From NCBI GenBank assembly GCA_034231615.1, contig CM067298.1:25438528-25502527 (forward strand): a stretch of 64,000 bases of DNA, in the 5' to 3' direction. Origin of the DNA: Meghimatium bilineatum (lineage: Eukaryota; Mollusca; Gastropoda; Stylommatophora; Philomycidae). Both the position numbers and the translations under genes were made by a program. The notes beneath the pieces were generated by a model. It was not told the DNA's origin. It made no database searches and saw nothing but the letters and a program-made list of their open reading frames with translations. Positions 29,897 to 40,880 of this stretch are shown here, piece by piece. Positions within the stretch are counted from its first letter, which is position 1; each line of letters starts with the position of its first letter.

Positions 29897-32800
29897 GTAT
29901 GCTTATGCTGTGACTGTGTTACTAACTCACATTCTGGTGGACTAACATTTACATCGCGTTATAATTAATGAGTGAAGATTATGCAGGACCTGAAGTTACA
30001 GGAGCAACTATTAAGTAGTTACCAGGTGAATAATTATTGAAAGGAAAACCATTGTACCGTAAAATATCTAGCATTAATAAACAATAAGGGCCGATACCGA
30101 TCTTTGAACACAACGAGTGTGTGTCACAGTTGCACACTTCATTTCACAGTGTGACACTGACAGTGTCCGAACTTTACATTTACAAATTAGTACACTAATT
30201 AATAAATACAATAAAGTTACCAATGAGAATGGTTTATAATTAACTATCAACAATAAAAGAGTTTTTAAATAGGGGTTAATATTATTAATAAGACACAAGT
30301 CTTAAAAGATCATAAGTAAGTGACATAAGGCAGGCTAGTTTATTAATAATGGCTGAAGTACATTATAGTTCTCCGCTGTGACCTTTGCTCTAGTGTCGAG
30401 GTGTTACCTGACCTTTGTTGTGTGATTTGGCAAACTTACGGTAAGTACTTAGAGTAAGGTTATGATTAGAAATAATATATCTAATGTGTGCGCGCACCTC
30501 GTTCTGTGTATAGCGGGCAGAAATACTGATCACTCACCACAAATATTAGGAAATTGTAAAAAATGTGTAAATTGGAAAACAAACAGATTATGCATAAGTT
30601 CGTCTGTGTCTAGAGTTGAACTGTGTGATTGTCCGGATGTGACGTCACGGCAGCCATTATTTTGATTGGTGTTACACGGGAATCCATGATGTTGGATCAT
30701 TAAAATTGTCAACAGTGTGCTATTTATAGCACAGCAGAGAACTATTCTGTACTTTCACCAGTTTAATGGTAAAAGTACAGAATAGTTCTCCACTGTGCTA
30801 TAAATAGCACACTGTTTACATTTTTAACTAGCTGATGTCATAGATCTCCCTAAAACATCAATTATCCGTAGGGTTGAGAAACTGTAACAATGTGAATAAA
30901 ACCAGACACTCACCTTAGTCAGCATTCTCTGTGGGATACACTTTTTTAATTATAGAAACAAACTCCATGAATATTCCTGCTATTCTATATAATAATAATC
31001 TACCCTAATTCTAAATACCGAACACTTATTCTACTCCTTAACACTAACTCTAATGCAAGCGTTTTCAATTAATAATATATCATTCGACTTCACACGCTTT
31101 CTTCTCCATATATGAATTTATAACGAAAGTATGATCACACGGCGCCATAATTGTTCTATTCCGTCTGCTAATGTATACCACTGTGCATGTCCCTTAAATT
31201 TTATCTTCCCGCTATTGTACATAATAATTTACTTTAATTTTAATTCTAACAATAAGAGGTTAGAATTAACACTAGAAACTGATCCTAATCCTTAACCCCC
31301 AACCCCAGGCTGAATACTAACTCTAATGTAATCGTTTTAAATAAATATTAATTTTAAATACTACTTAATATTCGAAACTAAATCATACAATACTAGCACT
31401 CTGCATGGCAATCACAACACAAAGGTTAGAAAACACCTTGAAGCTAGAGCAAAGGTCACAGTGGAGAACTATACTGTACTTCAGCCTAATAATATATAAA
31501 AAATGTACTACACATCTGATGATATCTGGACCATAGTTCTGCACAATACTTTCTTACAAATGGTACATTTGCACTTGTGTGTAGTCTACCGTAACAATGA
31601 TTGATGATGTGGATATGATAGAACAGAAATTAAAACATTCAATTGGATTAGCACTAAAAATTAGGTAAATAACTTGAGATTTCAGATAGTATAATTAGAA
31701 TACAAAGAGTGAGGTGGACAGACAATATGACATAGACAAATTCTCAAAATTTAAGAAAGGAAAAAAACACTTTTACTTTACTAGACATAGGGGTTAAACT
31801 ATGAAATAAGTCTTCACTATGCTATAAATAGCATACTGTTTACAGTATTAACTATCCAATGTCACAGATTTTGGTGTAACGCCAATGAAATTAATGGCTG
31901 CCGTGACGTCACATCCCAACAATCACTGAGTTCAAATCTAGGCACAAATGAACTTGTGCATAATCTGTTTCTTTTCCAATTTACATATTTAAAAAAAATT
32001 TGTACTGAGCGATCAGTATTTCTGCGCGCTATACACTGAGCGAGATGCACGCACACATTAGAAATATTATTTGTAATCCTAACCGTAATCTAAGTACTTA
32101 ACCTTAACTTGCCTTAAGCTTGTTGAATGACACAACAAAGGTCAGGAGATAAGTAGAAACTAGAAAAAGGTCACAGTGAAGACTTATACCATAGTTGCGC
32201 TGACATAGGCCTACATCATTGAATGTTCATCAACCCAGTCCATCGCCATAGAGATACGAGTTTGCTAGGATAGAGTTTTCTAAAGAAAAGAGCATGTCAG
32301 TTTTGGGTAGATATTTTGATCATTTGGTGGAAAGGAACCACTAAGATGTAGTTGGGTTTACTATCTTTTTAAAACCTACTAATTATAAAAACTACCTGTA
32401 GTTTTTATGGGAAATATCAAAGTCTACAGAAATTACATCAAATTCAAAACTGAATATTCAGCTGAAATGTTAAGAAACTGTCCAACATGGTCAGTGTCAT
32501 TGTTACTCGTCATTTGATCATTTGTTATGTTCTGGATGTGTACAAAAGTACATGAGTAAAAACAATATGTCTTTCACATATAATATTTGATGCTGCCAGA
32601 CTAGCTTGAATTTGTACATAAATTCTGAATGATTCATTTATTCACAGACAAGAATGCAGTCCTTAGTGCCAGATCCCAAGGCAGACTATCGGAGTGTTGC
32701 TGATGCCCTTTATAAAATAGTTCGTCATGAGGGAATAAGGAACACAGTTCGTGGTTTCAGTGCCATGGCCCTTGGGGCAGGACCTGCACATGCTTTGTAT

Positions 32801-35800
32801 TTCGCATGTTATGAAAAAGTTAAATTCATTTTAAGTGGTGGAAAACAGGGAAATCACTTTGCGAATGGTAATTATATATATCTGTGTAGATTTATTGGTT
32901 CTTTCCCAAAATAAGGGCCTATTTTCATACTTTTTATAAAATATGCGCAGATCCCCTATTTTGTGTAGTTTCGTAATGTTATTTACTGCCTGTTTAGTCC
33001 TAAATACAAAATAGCTACCGTAATCGTACGTTTGTTAGAGATATACAATTGTTACAGCAGCAAGGACTGCTACCAGATTCAACGGTTTTCGCACCACCTC
33101 CTCCCATCTGCGTGCTATCCACTGAGAGACCCATCCATACAACCCTCCTAAAATAAATATCTCTACCCCAAACCACTGATCTGTAATTACAGGCAGATAA
33201 GGCAGGAAAAAATTGCTAAAATTCATTTCGCTTTACACAAAAAAAAAAAAAAAAAAGGTAGAGCCTTATTTTGGAAAAGGACCGTTTTATTATATATGTT
33301 AATTTGTTCTAGTCTGCTGTCATGTTTTCATGCCTTAGATTGTTTTCTGAACAGTACATATCCACAGTTGCAATATAGTTGAGACAAAAGAAATACATTT
33401 TTATTGCCACATCCCAGGTAGATGGTGACACCACTGGTCCATACACTGCCATCAAGTGTAGGGGTGTGAGCTTTAATTTTGATTCTAAAACTAGATATGT
33501 CACTTATGTCGTGCTATATCCATGTTTATTCCGAATGTCTTATGTTTATCCATTTCTTTCTTGATCTCTCTCTTGGCTCTATAATCTCCCTATGTTTAAT
33601 TTTATGCTCTTGAAGGAAGTTTGACGTATTCCATTCTCATAAGATCCACTATTTTCTGTCTATAATTTTTGATGAATGTTATAATGTCTGTTTTCTTTCT
33701 AAGATCATAATTTTGTCACCTGTCTAATTTGGTAGCACCAACAGTCTTTCTCAAGCACTCAATTTTAAATTACTAACCTTTTGTTTTGTGAAGATGTCAG
33801 TGTCCAAGTCTGGAACTAGTAAGAAAGTGTTGGTAAAAAGACCTCTTTATCATTTGTTGTTTAAATTAGATCTTGATCATTGGATGTTGAAGTAAAGGTG
33901 ACAGCTGATAAGTCATTACATTTGCCTTTTGATATCTTGTTTCTATCTCTCTGCTGATACTTTTAATTTAAGGTGAAAATAATCCCTAGATATCTACGGT
34001 AAACTTCAAAACTACCGGGTAGTTTTACTTTTATATTATCTATTTATATGTTTGATGAGTTTAGTCTTTCTATGATTTTCATAGCTTCTATCTTTTGTTT
34101 ATTTCAAGTTCTTTAAACAAATTGATATGTTGTTGCAGTTGGACTTCATAGATAAAGCTCATGTCGGCTGTGAAAAGTAATTAATTGAGCGAGTTGTCTA
34201 ATTACTCTTTGTCTTCTTGCTCCAAATTAATTGGATTTCTTTTCTGAATTATGCCTGTTTGATTATGCTATGTATATATTAAAAGCAAAAGTGAGAGCAC
34301 ACTTCTGACATGCACTTGTTACAAATACATCAGTCAGTTCATCTGTTGTTCTTATGACACTGCTGCATTTTAAAATATAATTCTCTAGTGTTATCCAATA
34401 ATTGCTCTTCAGTGCTGCAGTTTTCAAATGTTTCCCAAACAATGTACCTGTCTACTCTTCAAACTTTTTCTTGATCAACAAATATTATATTAAGTTCTTT
34501 ACTGATTTGTATTGACTTTTTATATTAAGATTAAGCTAAGACTCGAGACGTCGATGGCTGCCATGGCAAGGTTTGAATACGATATGGAGAAGTAAAATCA
34601 GTGTATTTAGATCGCTAGTGCTAAGTATACTTTAAACGCATGTAAAAGATGAACACTTAATGCAGACACAGAAAGAAGGATCCAGGCTTCTGAAAACTAG
34701 TGCTACAGAAATTTGTTAAAAATTAACTATATAGAGCATGACATATATTTGTCCAGCAGCAAATAAACAAACTTGTAGGATATCAAGAACCATTTTGACA
34801 GTAGTGAAATGACATAAACTTGTTTGGTTTGAACATGAAATGAGAGATGACTTGCTTTCTAAAATAATTCTGCAAGAAACAATCGAGGGTTGAAAGGAGG
34901 AGAAGAATACTGAAAAAATCATTATTGGATTAATAACATGGGCGTGATTTTTCTACACTCCTCTGAATGGCTGGAGATAGTGTTGTTTAGAGAGCTTTTT
35001 GTGCTGTTGTATCCAATATATCACTCATACGATCCTAATGGGTTATGGATCTTATTTTTATTTTTGACCTTTCACTTAGTTATCTCATGATGAACATTAG
35101 CATCTGTGCAATATTAAGATATACACCGTGCATCCTCCAGCTGGCCTAACTCTGTAATTGAGTTCAAAATATTAGCATGATCCATCAAACTCTACTTGTC
35201 ACTGCATAGACGCTGGAAAGTCTATCTGCTCTTTCATTTTCTGGCTAACCTTTTTGGGTTCAAACAAAAACACAGGATTTTGAGACTGCAGATGAAATTA
35301 GAACTGAATATCGATTCTACTGAGATGGAGAAAATATTATTTGCTGACGACACTAGTTCTGGACCTCAATGGCTTCAACGATGACCTGGAGAGAGAGTCA
35401 TACAAGGTAGTTATTAAAGCTCTACTGGTGCTGTAACCTGAAGACTGACCAAAGAACAACGAAGAAAAGAATATTCAATAGCATGATGATTCAGCCAAAT
35501 AAAATGACTGATTAGCAGTTATTTGCTGCTAATAACAAACACAAAAGTGTAATGACCATATGTTACATAGACATAATTTATTGATAATAACTATGTGCAC
35601 ACTTTTTCAATACTTTAAACACACGTATCATATTTTGGACAATTCTAGAAAGAATTCATTTTGTTTCCTGTATTGAATGTGTACTTATTTGATTTCCAGG
35701 CATTGCTGGATGTACTTCAACACTTTTACATGATGCAATCATGAATCCTGCAGATGGTAAAGTTGCTTGTATTTCTTTGTGTTTTCAAACAAATAAAAAT

Positions 35801-36928
35801 TCAACAGAAACTTTACATCCTTTTTTCTAATTGAAAACATTATATATATATATATATGCCTCAAACTCATATGTCCATAAAGAAATTGTGTGTGTACAAA
35901 CATCTATGATGTATGTATTAAGTTGGTGTCTTGTCTGCAACCTTCTGATTGATATATTTTCTCAAAGCTCCCCACATAATTTTTTTCTATTTTACATGAT
36001 TCCTGTGATTATTTTCCATCTACCATTCTTTTGTATGCCACTATCTTGATAAGACCATTTGGTTGAAACATCAATTCTGTGTATTTATACAACATAAAGC
36101 TACAATTCAACACACTTTTGTTTTATTTACTTATATTAATTTACAATGTGGTACACAGTTTTACTGCAATCTCCTGTTCATTCAATTTTATCCTTAACTA
36201 ATCAACAAATTTATTGAAATTATTTTTTATATGAAATAAGTAAAAGATAATGTATGGTGTTACATTAAAAAACACCAAAATATATTATCAATTAGCTCAT
36301 ACATTGTTGTATATTTTAGTATTTACTTTAACTGCATATCTCTGCTTAACATTTATTTTTAAAAATATTTTCAGTTGTCAAACAACGCATGCAAATGTAT
36401 GGTAGCCCCTATCAGTCTACTCTGCTGTGCTGTCGGGAAATCTTACAGACAGAAGGAGTGCGAGCCTTTTACAGAAGCTACATCACACAGCTCACCATGA
36501 ATATCCCCTTTCAGTCAATACAGTTTATAGCATATGAAATCATGCAAGATATACTCAACAAAGAGAGAAACTATGATCCATCTTCCCACATTGCTGCAGG
36601 AGCAATAGCTGGAGCAGTGGCTGCTAGTGTCACAATGCCCTTAGATGTATGCAAAACCCTCCTCAACACACAAGAGCATTGTGCAAGGACTCATTCAACG
36701 TACATAAGTGGCATGGCTTCAGCATTTCGGACTATATATGAATTTTGTGGCATATCTGGATATTTCCGAGGACTTTCTGCACGTGTTATATACCAGATGC
36801 CTTCCACAGCGATTTCTTGGTCTGTGTATGAGTTTTTTAAGTATGTGATCCATAAACAGAGGCACCAAGTACCAGAGGACATATATATAGGTCCAGCCGT
36901 GCATATAGCAACTGCCACTGCCAGGTGA
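29771..36928 (+). CDS. mfrn: Mitoferrin, mitochondrial iron carrier (SLC25A37/SLC25A28 type), 4 exons
   Basis: Inner-membrane carrier that brings ferrous iron into the matrix for haem and Fe-S cluster synthesis. Four coding exons (29771-29896, 32648-32867, 35700-35756, 36375-36928) join in frame across GT/AG introns of 2751, 2832 and 618 bp to give 318 residues. All three carrier repeats are present, with signatures YPVDCVK (36-42), NPADVVK (131-137) and MPLDVCK (222-228). [45 protein letters not shown] and [18 protein letters not shown] are mitoferrin hallmarks. The protein is slightly short relative to the 338-residue human MFRN1 because the N-terminus is brief. Introns are loaded with MITEs and LINE debris, but no exon is damaged. 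Other SLC25 carriers are unlikely given the LLNTQE motif. Confidence 0.95.
30353..30755 (+). mobile_element. MITE family 1, copy a
   Basis: Left end GAAGTACATTATAGTTCTCC and right end, inverted, AAAGTACAGAATAGTTCTC: terminal inverted repeats of about 25 bp. The interior is matched in inverted orientation by 31807-32186 (ATGTGCGCGCACCTC, AGAAATACTGATC, ATTATGCATAAGTTC, GTGACGTCACGGCAGCC). Non-coding. It includes TGACGTCA at 30640-30647. Confidence 0.8.
30713..30814. repeat. 43-bp near-perfect inverted repeat, 16-bp loop
   Basis: Arms 30713-30755 and 30772-30814 (CAGTGTGCTATTTATAGCAC.. and its complement) differ at 2 of 43 positions. They are the abutting ends of MITE copies a and b. In mitoferrin pre-mRNA this would fold into a stable hairpin. 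Confidence 0.9.
30772..31485 (-). mobile_element. MITE family 1, copy b
   Basis: The left end, AAAGTACAGAATAGTTCTCC, pairs with the right end, ACTATACTGTACTTCAG (complement CTGAAGTACAGTATAGT), and GAGCAAAGGTCACAG at the right mirrors CTGTGACCTTTGCTC at 30377. The interior is longer than in copies a and c and mostly AT-rich. Confidence 0.7.
31807..32186 (-). mobile_element. MITE family 1, copy c
   Basis: Ends AAGTCTTCACTATGC and (complement) AAGTCTTCACTGTGAC. The interior is a diverged inverted copy of 30353-30755, including TGACGTCA at 31904-31911 and GCTATAAATAGCATACTG near the left end. Confidence 0.8.
32648..32867 (+). CDS. mfrn: Mitoferrin exon 2
   Basis: Residues 43-115 plus the first base of codon 116. 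[16 protein letters not shown] completes the first signature loop; helix 2 has [17 protein letters not shown]. The donor is GCGAATG|GTAATT. Translation beyond the donor quickly hits unrelated sequence, confirming the boundary. Confidence 0.95.
32899..33282. mobile_element. MITE family 2 with terminal inverted repeats
   Basis: The left end TTTCCCAAAATAAGGGCCTA (32903 on) and the complement of the right end, TTTTCCAAAATAAGGCTCTA (to 33278), form imperfect terminal repeats. The interior carries the hairpin-repeat words CTGCTACCAGATTCAACGG and CATCTGCGTGCTATCCACTG, shared with 28755-28935. A-run near the right end. No clear target duplication. Confidence 0.7.
33570..34520 (-). mobile_element. Decayed LINE reverse transcriptase in intron 2
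   Basis: On the - strand: [14 protein letters not shown] with [18 protein letters not shown] (RT motif A region, about 34515-34410), FNIYIA (about 34270), [10 protein letters not shown] (the catalytic ADD decayed), [31 protein letters not shown] and [17 protein letters not shown]. Several stops and frameshifts. It lies antisense to mitoferrin. The family differs from the intact LINE; no RNase H seen. Confidence 0.65.
35270..35410 (+). mobile_element. Possible LINE scrap with FADDT motif
   Basis: The frame gives [18 protein letters not shown] followed by LFADDTSSG, which resembles the catalytic YADD block of an RT. Too short to assign. Confidence 0.4.
35700..35756 (+). CDS. mfrn: Mitoferrin exon 3 (57 bp)
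   Basis: Codes G116 to D134 plus the first base of V135: [19 protein letters not shown]. It is a micro-exon with clean TTTCCAG|GC and GATG|GTAAAG junctions and spans helix 3 up to the second carrier signature. It is too short to stand out as an open frame and was found by reading between exons 2 and 4. Confidence 0.93.
36375..36928 (+). CDS. mfrn: Mitoferrin exon 4
   Basis: Residues 135-318, acceptor TTTTCAG|TTGTCAAAC. It contains the rest of repeat 2 ([28 protein letters not shown]) and all of repeat 3 ([37 protein letters not shown]). Ends TATAR and stop TGA at 36926-36928. The last codons also spell a good donor (CCAG|GTGAAT), so a further exon cannot be excluded. Confidence 0.95.
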
Positions 36929-37322
36929 ATTATGATAGGTTTAATTGTTTTTGTCATGTCATATCTTTATGTAAATTTTACTTCTGTCAACTCATTCTAG
37001 ATATCTTATACTGATTTAATTATTCCTTTTCTACATTATTCCCTGGGGTGTAGACACAATCCAGAGATAACACTACATGATCATACAGCGGTTTCATTTA
37101 AGAATCATTTCCAGTCTAAGGTTTTACTCTTCCGGAACTGTTTCATTTTTGATCTTCCATCAGTCCAAAGTCTTCCCATAGCTCAAGGAGATCTTCCTAG
37201 AGTTGTGGTTACGCCTTTTCTTTTGTGTTCAAGAGGTTGCGGGTTCAAATTTTGCTTGTAATGTTTTGTCCATAAGTCTATAAAGTGGATTTTTTAATCA
37301 CTGGAGATTATTGCTTGAAGCT
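36929..37322 (+). other. Presumed 3' UTR / downstream of mitoferrin
   Basis: No AATAAA within the first several hundred bases by eye; one occurs at 37927-37932, beyond the tandem array. The polyadenylation site is uncertain. Confidence 0.4.
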
Positions 37323-37664
37323 ATGGAGTTGCATGTGGTACTCTTGACAGGCGGTATATTGTTTTGTCGAGAGAGATATGGAGTTTTATGTTACAAGTGG
37401 TACTCTTGGCAGGCGGTATAATGTTTTGTCAAGAGAGATATGGAGTTTTATGTTACAAGTGGTACTCTTGGCAGGCGGTATATCGTTTTGTTGAGAGAGA
37501 TATGGAGTTTTATGCTGTGAAGGTACTCTTGGCAGACGATATATTGTTTTGTCGAGAGAGATATGGAGTTTTATATTACGAGTGGTAGTCTTGGCAGGCG
37601 GTATATTGTTTTGTCGAGAGATATGAAGTTTTATGTTATGAGTGGTACTCTTGGCAGACGGTGC
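37323..37664. repeat. 62-bp minisatellite, 5 or more copies
   Basis: Units of GTGGTACTCTTGGCAGGCGG, TATATTGTTTTGTCGAGAGA and GATATGGAGTTTTATGTTAC. Open frames on both strands are products of the repeat. Confidence 0.9.
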
Positions 37665-38224
37665 TCCGCAGGTCAATAGGTTTTCTGATTCCCATTTCAA
37701 TATAAATCCATCAGAGTGTAATAGCTCACAGTTCCAGTTTGGTGTTGATTTATGTCACTTTGTATACCTATTATGTTTCTATTTCCGAGCAATGCGAGAA
37801 TGTGAGGGCACCTGATCCATAAATCAGACATGGACATATCCAATTGAATGAATAGGAAGAAACATTGTTCATTACAGTTAAAAAATATTTCAACATGGCT
37901 AGATTAAACAATACCAGTAGATTTAGAATAAAAGCTGGAACTATACCATTTAGCTCATTGCATTGTATGTAGGGTTCAGCAAAATAGTATCTGACTCATG
38001 ACTTGGAAAAGTAAGTTGAAAACTTGTTCCCCTGAGACATCTTTCTTAGTATTTCATTTGCTAAAACAATGGTTATAATAATTTTATTTATATGAATCTT
38101 TCACTATTTCTTGGATAAATTGGCCAGATTTCTAAATCAAATTTTGTTGAATCGGATTAAGCAAAACTGTTACCTGTCTCTCAAATTGTTGTATTATTCA
38201 AATTCTGTACCCATGTGTAATTGG
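37665..38224. other. No gene recognised
   Basis: AT-rich spacer between the 62-bp array and a split SINE. Confidence 0.4.
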
Positions 38225-39358
38225 GGTTCTAAAAGGGAAACAAAAAATAATCACACCATGGCCTGCCATTACACGTTGTAAGAGATGACCCCGAAGGTTG
38301 TGACGATGGCATTAAGTTCCATCTCTTAGATGGTCAAAGTGACCCGTAAGTCTGATGTGTCAGCTTGAAAGGTGCAGATATCATACAGATAAGCTGTAAG
38401 CCATAATTAAGCCCTGCATAAAGGTAAATGGTGTAGCACTGAAAGTTGTGAATAGATTCACATATCTAGGCAGTACGTTATCACAAAATGCCAACGTTGA
38501 TGATGAAGAGTATACAAGGATCGCCAAAGCAAGCAGTACTTTCGGCAGATTGTACGCAAATGTTTGGCATAGAAATGGCATTAACCTACAGACTAAGCTG
38601 AAAGTTTACAGAGCAGTGGTACTTCCAGTGCTGCTATACGCTAGTGAAACATGGACTGTGTATAGACGTCATGTGAAAAACCTCAATCATTTTCATACAA
38701 ATTGTCTCAGAAAAGTTATGAACATCAGATGGCAAGACAACATTCCAGATACCACTGTCCTTGATAGAGCTGGTATCCCAAGCATTGACACAATCCTGAT
38801 GCAGACACAGATTCATTGGGCAGGTCATTTGGTACGTATGCCAGACCATCGTCTGCCAAAGATACTTCTCTATGGTGGGCTAGAGAAGGGTATACGATCT
38901 CAAGGTGGCCAAAGGAAGCGCTACAAGGACTCGTTAAAGAACTCACTGAAAGCCTTTGAAATAGACCACGATACATGGGAAGAACTTGCACAAAATAGAT
39001 CTACATGGCGTTCTAAAATAAAAAAGAGCGCATCATCTTATGCAAAGAAAAGAAATGCAGCAGCTCAACAGCGGAGAGCAGCTAGAAAGTCACGGATAGA
39101 CCAAGATCCGTCTACAGTCGTCATTCCATGTCCAAACTGTCCAAGGACATTTACAGCTTGAATAGGGCTCATTAGCCATCTACGAACTCATAATCAAGGA
39201 CATAACTAAAATTGAATTTTCAAAAGTGGATGTAACAAATGGTCATCATCACTTGTGATGGACGAACAACAAAAGCCATAATACAATACATTCGATTGTC
39301 TGGACTATATCCTAATCTGCAGGAGTTGAAAGCAAGTGCAGAAGAAGAAACTGCTTGA
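38225..39358 (+). mobile_element. SINE subfamily A, split by a LINE insertion
   Basis: The 5' part at about 38225-38407 (AAAGGGAAACAAAAAATAAT, AGTCTGATGTGTCAGCTTGA, AAGGTGCAGATATC) stops at CTGTAAGCCATAAT. The 3' part resumes at 39273 with AAGCCATAATACAATACATT, TGTCTGGACTATATCC, AATCTGCAGGAG and GCAGAAGAAGAA. Together they follow the A consensus. AAGCCATAAT is present on both sides of the LINE as a target duplication. Confidence 0.88.
38408..39272 (+). mobile_element. Finger-tailed RTE-like LINE, 865-bp insertion in a SINE
   Basis: Bounded by AAGCCATAAT at 38398-38407 and 39273-39282. The frame 38448-39158 (237 residues) reads FTYLGSTLSQNANVDDEE, RIAKASSTFGRLYANVWH, YASETWTVYRRHVKNLNH, CLRKVMNIRWQDNIPDTT, IHWAGHLVRMPDHRLPK and GGQRKRYKDSLKNSLKAF, ending CPNCPRTFTA. 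A TGA stop at 39159-39161 interrupts a C2H2 finger whose histidine half (IGLISHLRTH) follows in frame. 5'-truncated; the RT core is absent. 3' UTR has TGGTCATCATCACTTGTGAT, as at 11240. Confidence 0.92.
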
Positions 39359-39559
39359 GCAAAAATGTGTTGTTTGCAGTAATGCTGTCATCTTGCGAAT
39401 TTCAACCATCACATCGGTGCTGCAAGTTTTGGCTCGTGTAGGATATGATGTTCACATTCATGTGTGTTCCATCACAGGCCTCTCCATCATGGAAATTATG
39501 ATCCAGTATACATCCAAGTGCAAATGCCACATTTTATTATATCAGATTGAAATTGATTA

Positions 39560-40880
39560 GGTTGGTTGGTTTGTTTGTTGCTGATCCAGCATTCCATGAG
39601 TTCATGCCCTTTGAATGCCATTGTGTGATATATGCATGTGTTTGTGAGCTCTTGTTTTGTTCCATATAAGGTGTTCCATTTATATGACCCTGGAGGGAAA
39701 AGCATTTTTCTGACGTCATCCAGTGCTGGACATTCAAAAAGGTGGTGAATAGTTTCATAGGGATGTGTGCTCAGCCGGCACCCTGGAGTATGTTGTGGTT
39801 GTATTCTGTTCAGGTGATTGTTAAGCTCTACATGTTGTGTATACAGTCAGAAGATGATAGTCTGGTCTTTCCTTCCCAGGAGGTTGATGTCTTTACGATT
39901 TGGCTCGTCATATATTTATAGATTTCCCTCCCAATGTTTCCCATGGCCCATCTGTTCATTTTTGTTGTTTTTTTGTTCACAGATTTCAACATAATTTTAA
40001 CTGTGTGCATGGTTGTTTGTGTATATGGTTGTTCTTGTTGTGCTCCCTTCTTTACCAGTCTGTCTGCCTTGTCATTGCCAGGTGTGTTTGAGTGGCCAGG
40101 AATCCACTGCATAACAATACTGACTTCATATGATGTAAGCAGCCGATTGGAATGGTCATATATTTCAGCTAGCTCAGGTTTACAATGTACATCACATTCT
40201 AGTGCTTGAAGACCAGACATAGAGTCTGTAAAAATCACAATTTTTTGTGGACTTTTGATGGAAAGGCATCAAATATGGTCTTCAGATGGCACAAAGCAAC
40301 TTCTAGCGCTGTTATTTCAGCTTCATAGTTAGCACATATCACCCCACAGGCATCAAACAACTCACTAGATGTTTTGTCTGGATATTCTATATATACACCA
40401 TAATCTGCTTTGAAAGTAGACCCATCAGTATAGACATGAATCCATTGTTCTGAGTAGGTGTCTATTGTTTTCTGTGTTGCTTTCCTAAGACTTACTGGGT
40501 TGGAACTTTTCATTGCATTATCTGTTAATTGTGGGGTGGTAACATATTTCTACTCTTTACAGTTCTTGTCTCTTGTCAGGGAGGTGATTTCTGCCTTTTA
40601 TTTCATTGACTTTGCTGAGGACTGACTTTTGTTTAAATCTGTGGTTTGGTTGCCAGTTTTCTACAAGTTGTTTTTTTTTTTGGATTGTTCTTTGTTCATT
40701 CTTTTGCAGCAAAATTGGGTTTTGTTTTTGGAATTTGTTTTCAAACCCAGAGGGCTGATCCAACAAAGTAGGTCCTGGGACCAGGAGTATCATTTTCCAA
40801 CTGGCATGATGCTGCTTTAACTTGACTCTTCCCAGACTTCCAATTATTGGTAGTAGATCTGATGTGTGCTTCATCACTCT
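39560..40880 (-). mobile_element. I-like LINE remnant: thumb, RNase H and zinc knuckle
   Basis: On the - strand: FKQKSVLSKVNEIKGR (end of RT, about 40640), WIHVYTDGSTFKADYG and CANYEAEITALEVALCHL (RNase H first half, 40450-40280), MIFTDSMSGLQALE and WIPGHSNTPGNDKADRLV (second half, 40238-40060), then LNRIQPQHTPGCRLS, HHLFECPAL (zinc knuckle, about 39830-39740). RNase H carboxylates are present in YTDG, YEAE, FTDS and DKADR, but the frame breaks at about 40240, and the endonuclease and RT core are missing. A different subfamily from the intact LINE. Confidence 0.85.

Larger units (their letters stand above)
29897..32647 (+). other. Mitoferrin intron 1 (2751 bp)
   Basis: GT..AG intron, acceptor TTCACAG|ACA. 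It holds three related terminal-inverted-repeat MITEs (30353-32186). Outside them I see no coding sequence. Confidence 0.9.
32868..35699 (+). other. Mitoferrin intron 2 (2832 bp)
   Basis: GT..AG intron, acceptor GATTTCCAG|GC. It contains a TIR MITE (32899-33282), a decayed LINE (33570-34520) and a possible RT scrap at 35270-35410. The rest is AT-rich without features. Confidence 0.9.

Noticed and set aside
38448-39161. 237-codon open frame as a host gene
   Set aside because: Clear LINE RT C-terminus, bounded by a target-site duplication and truncated at its 5' end.
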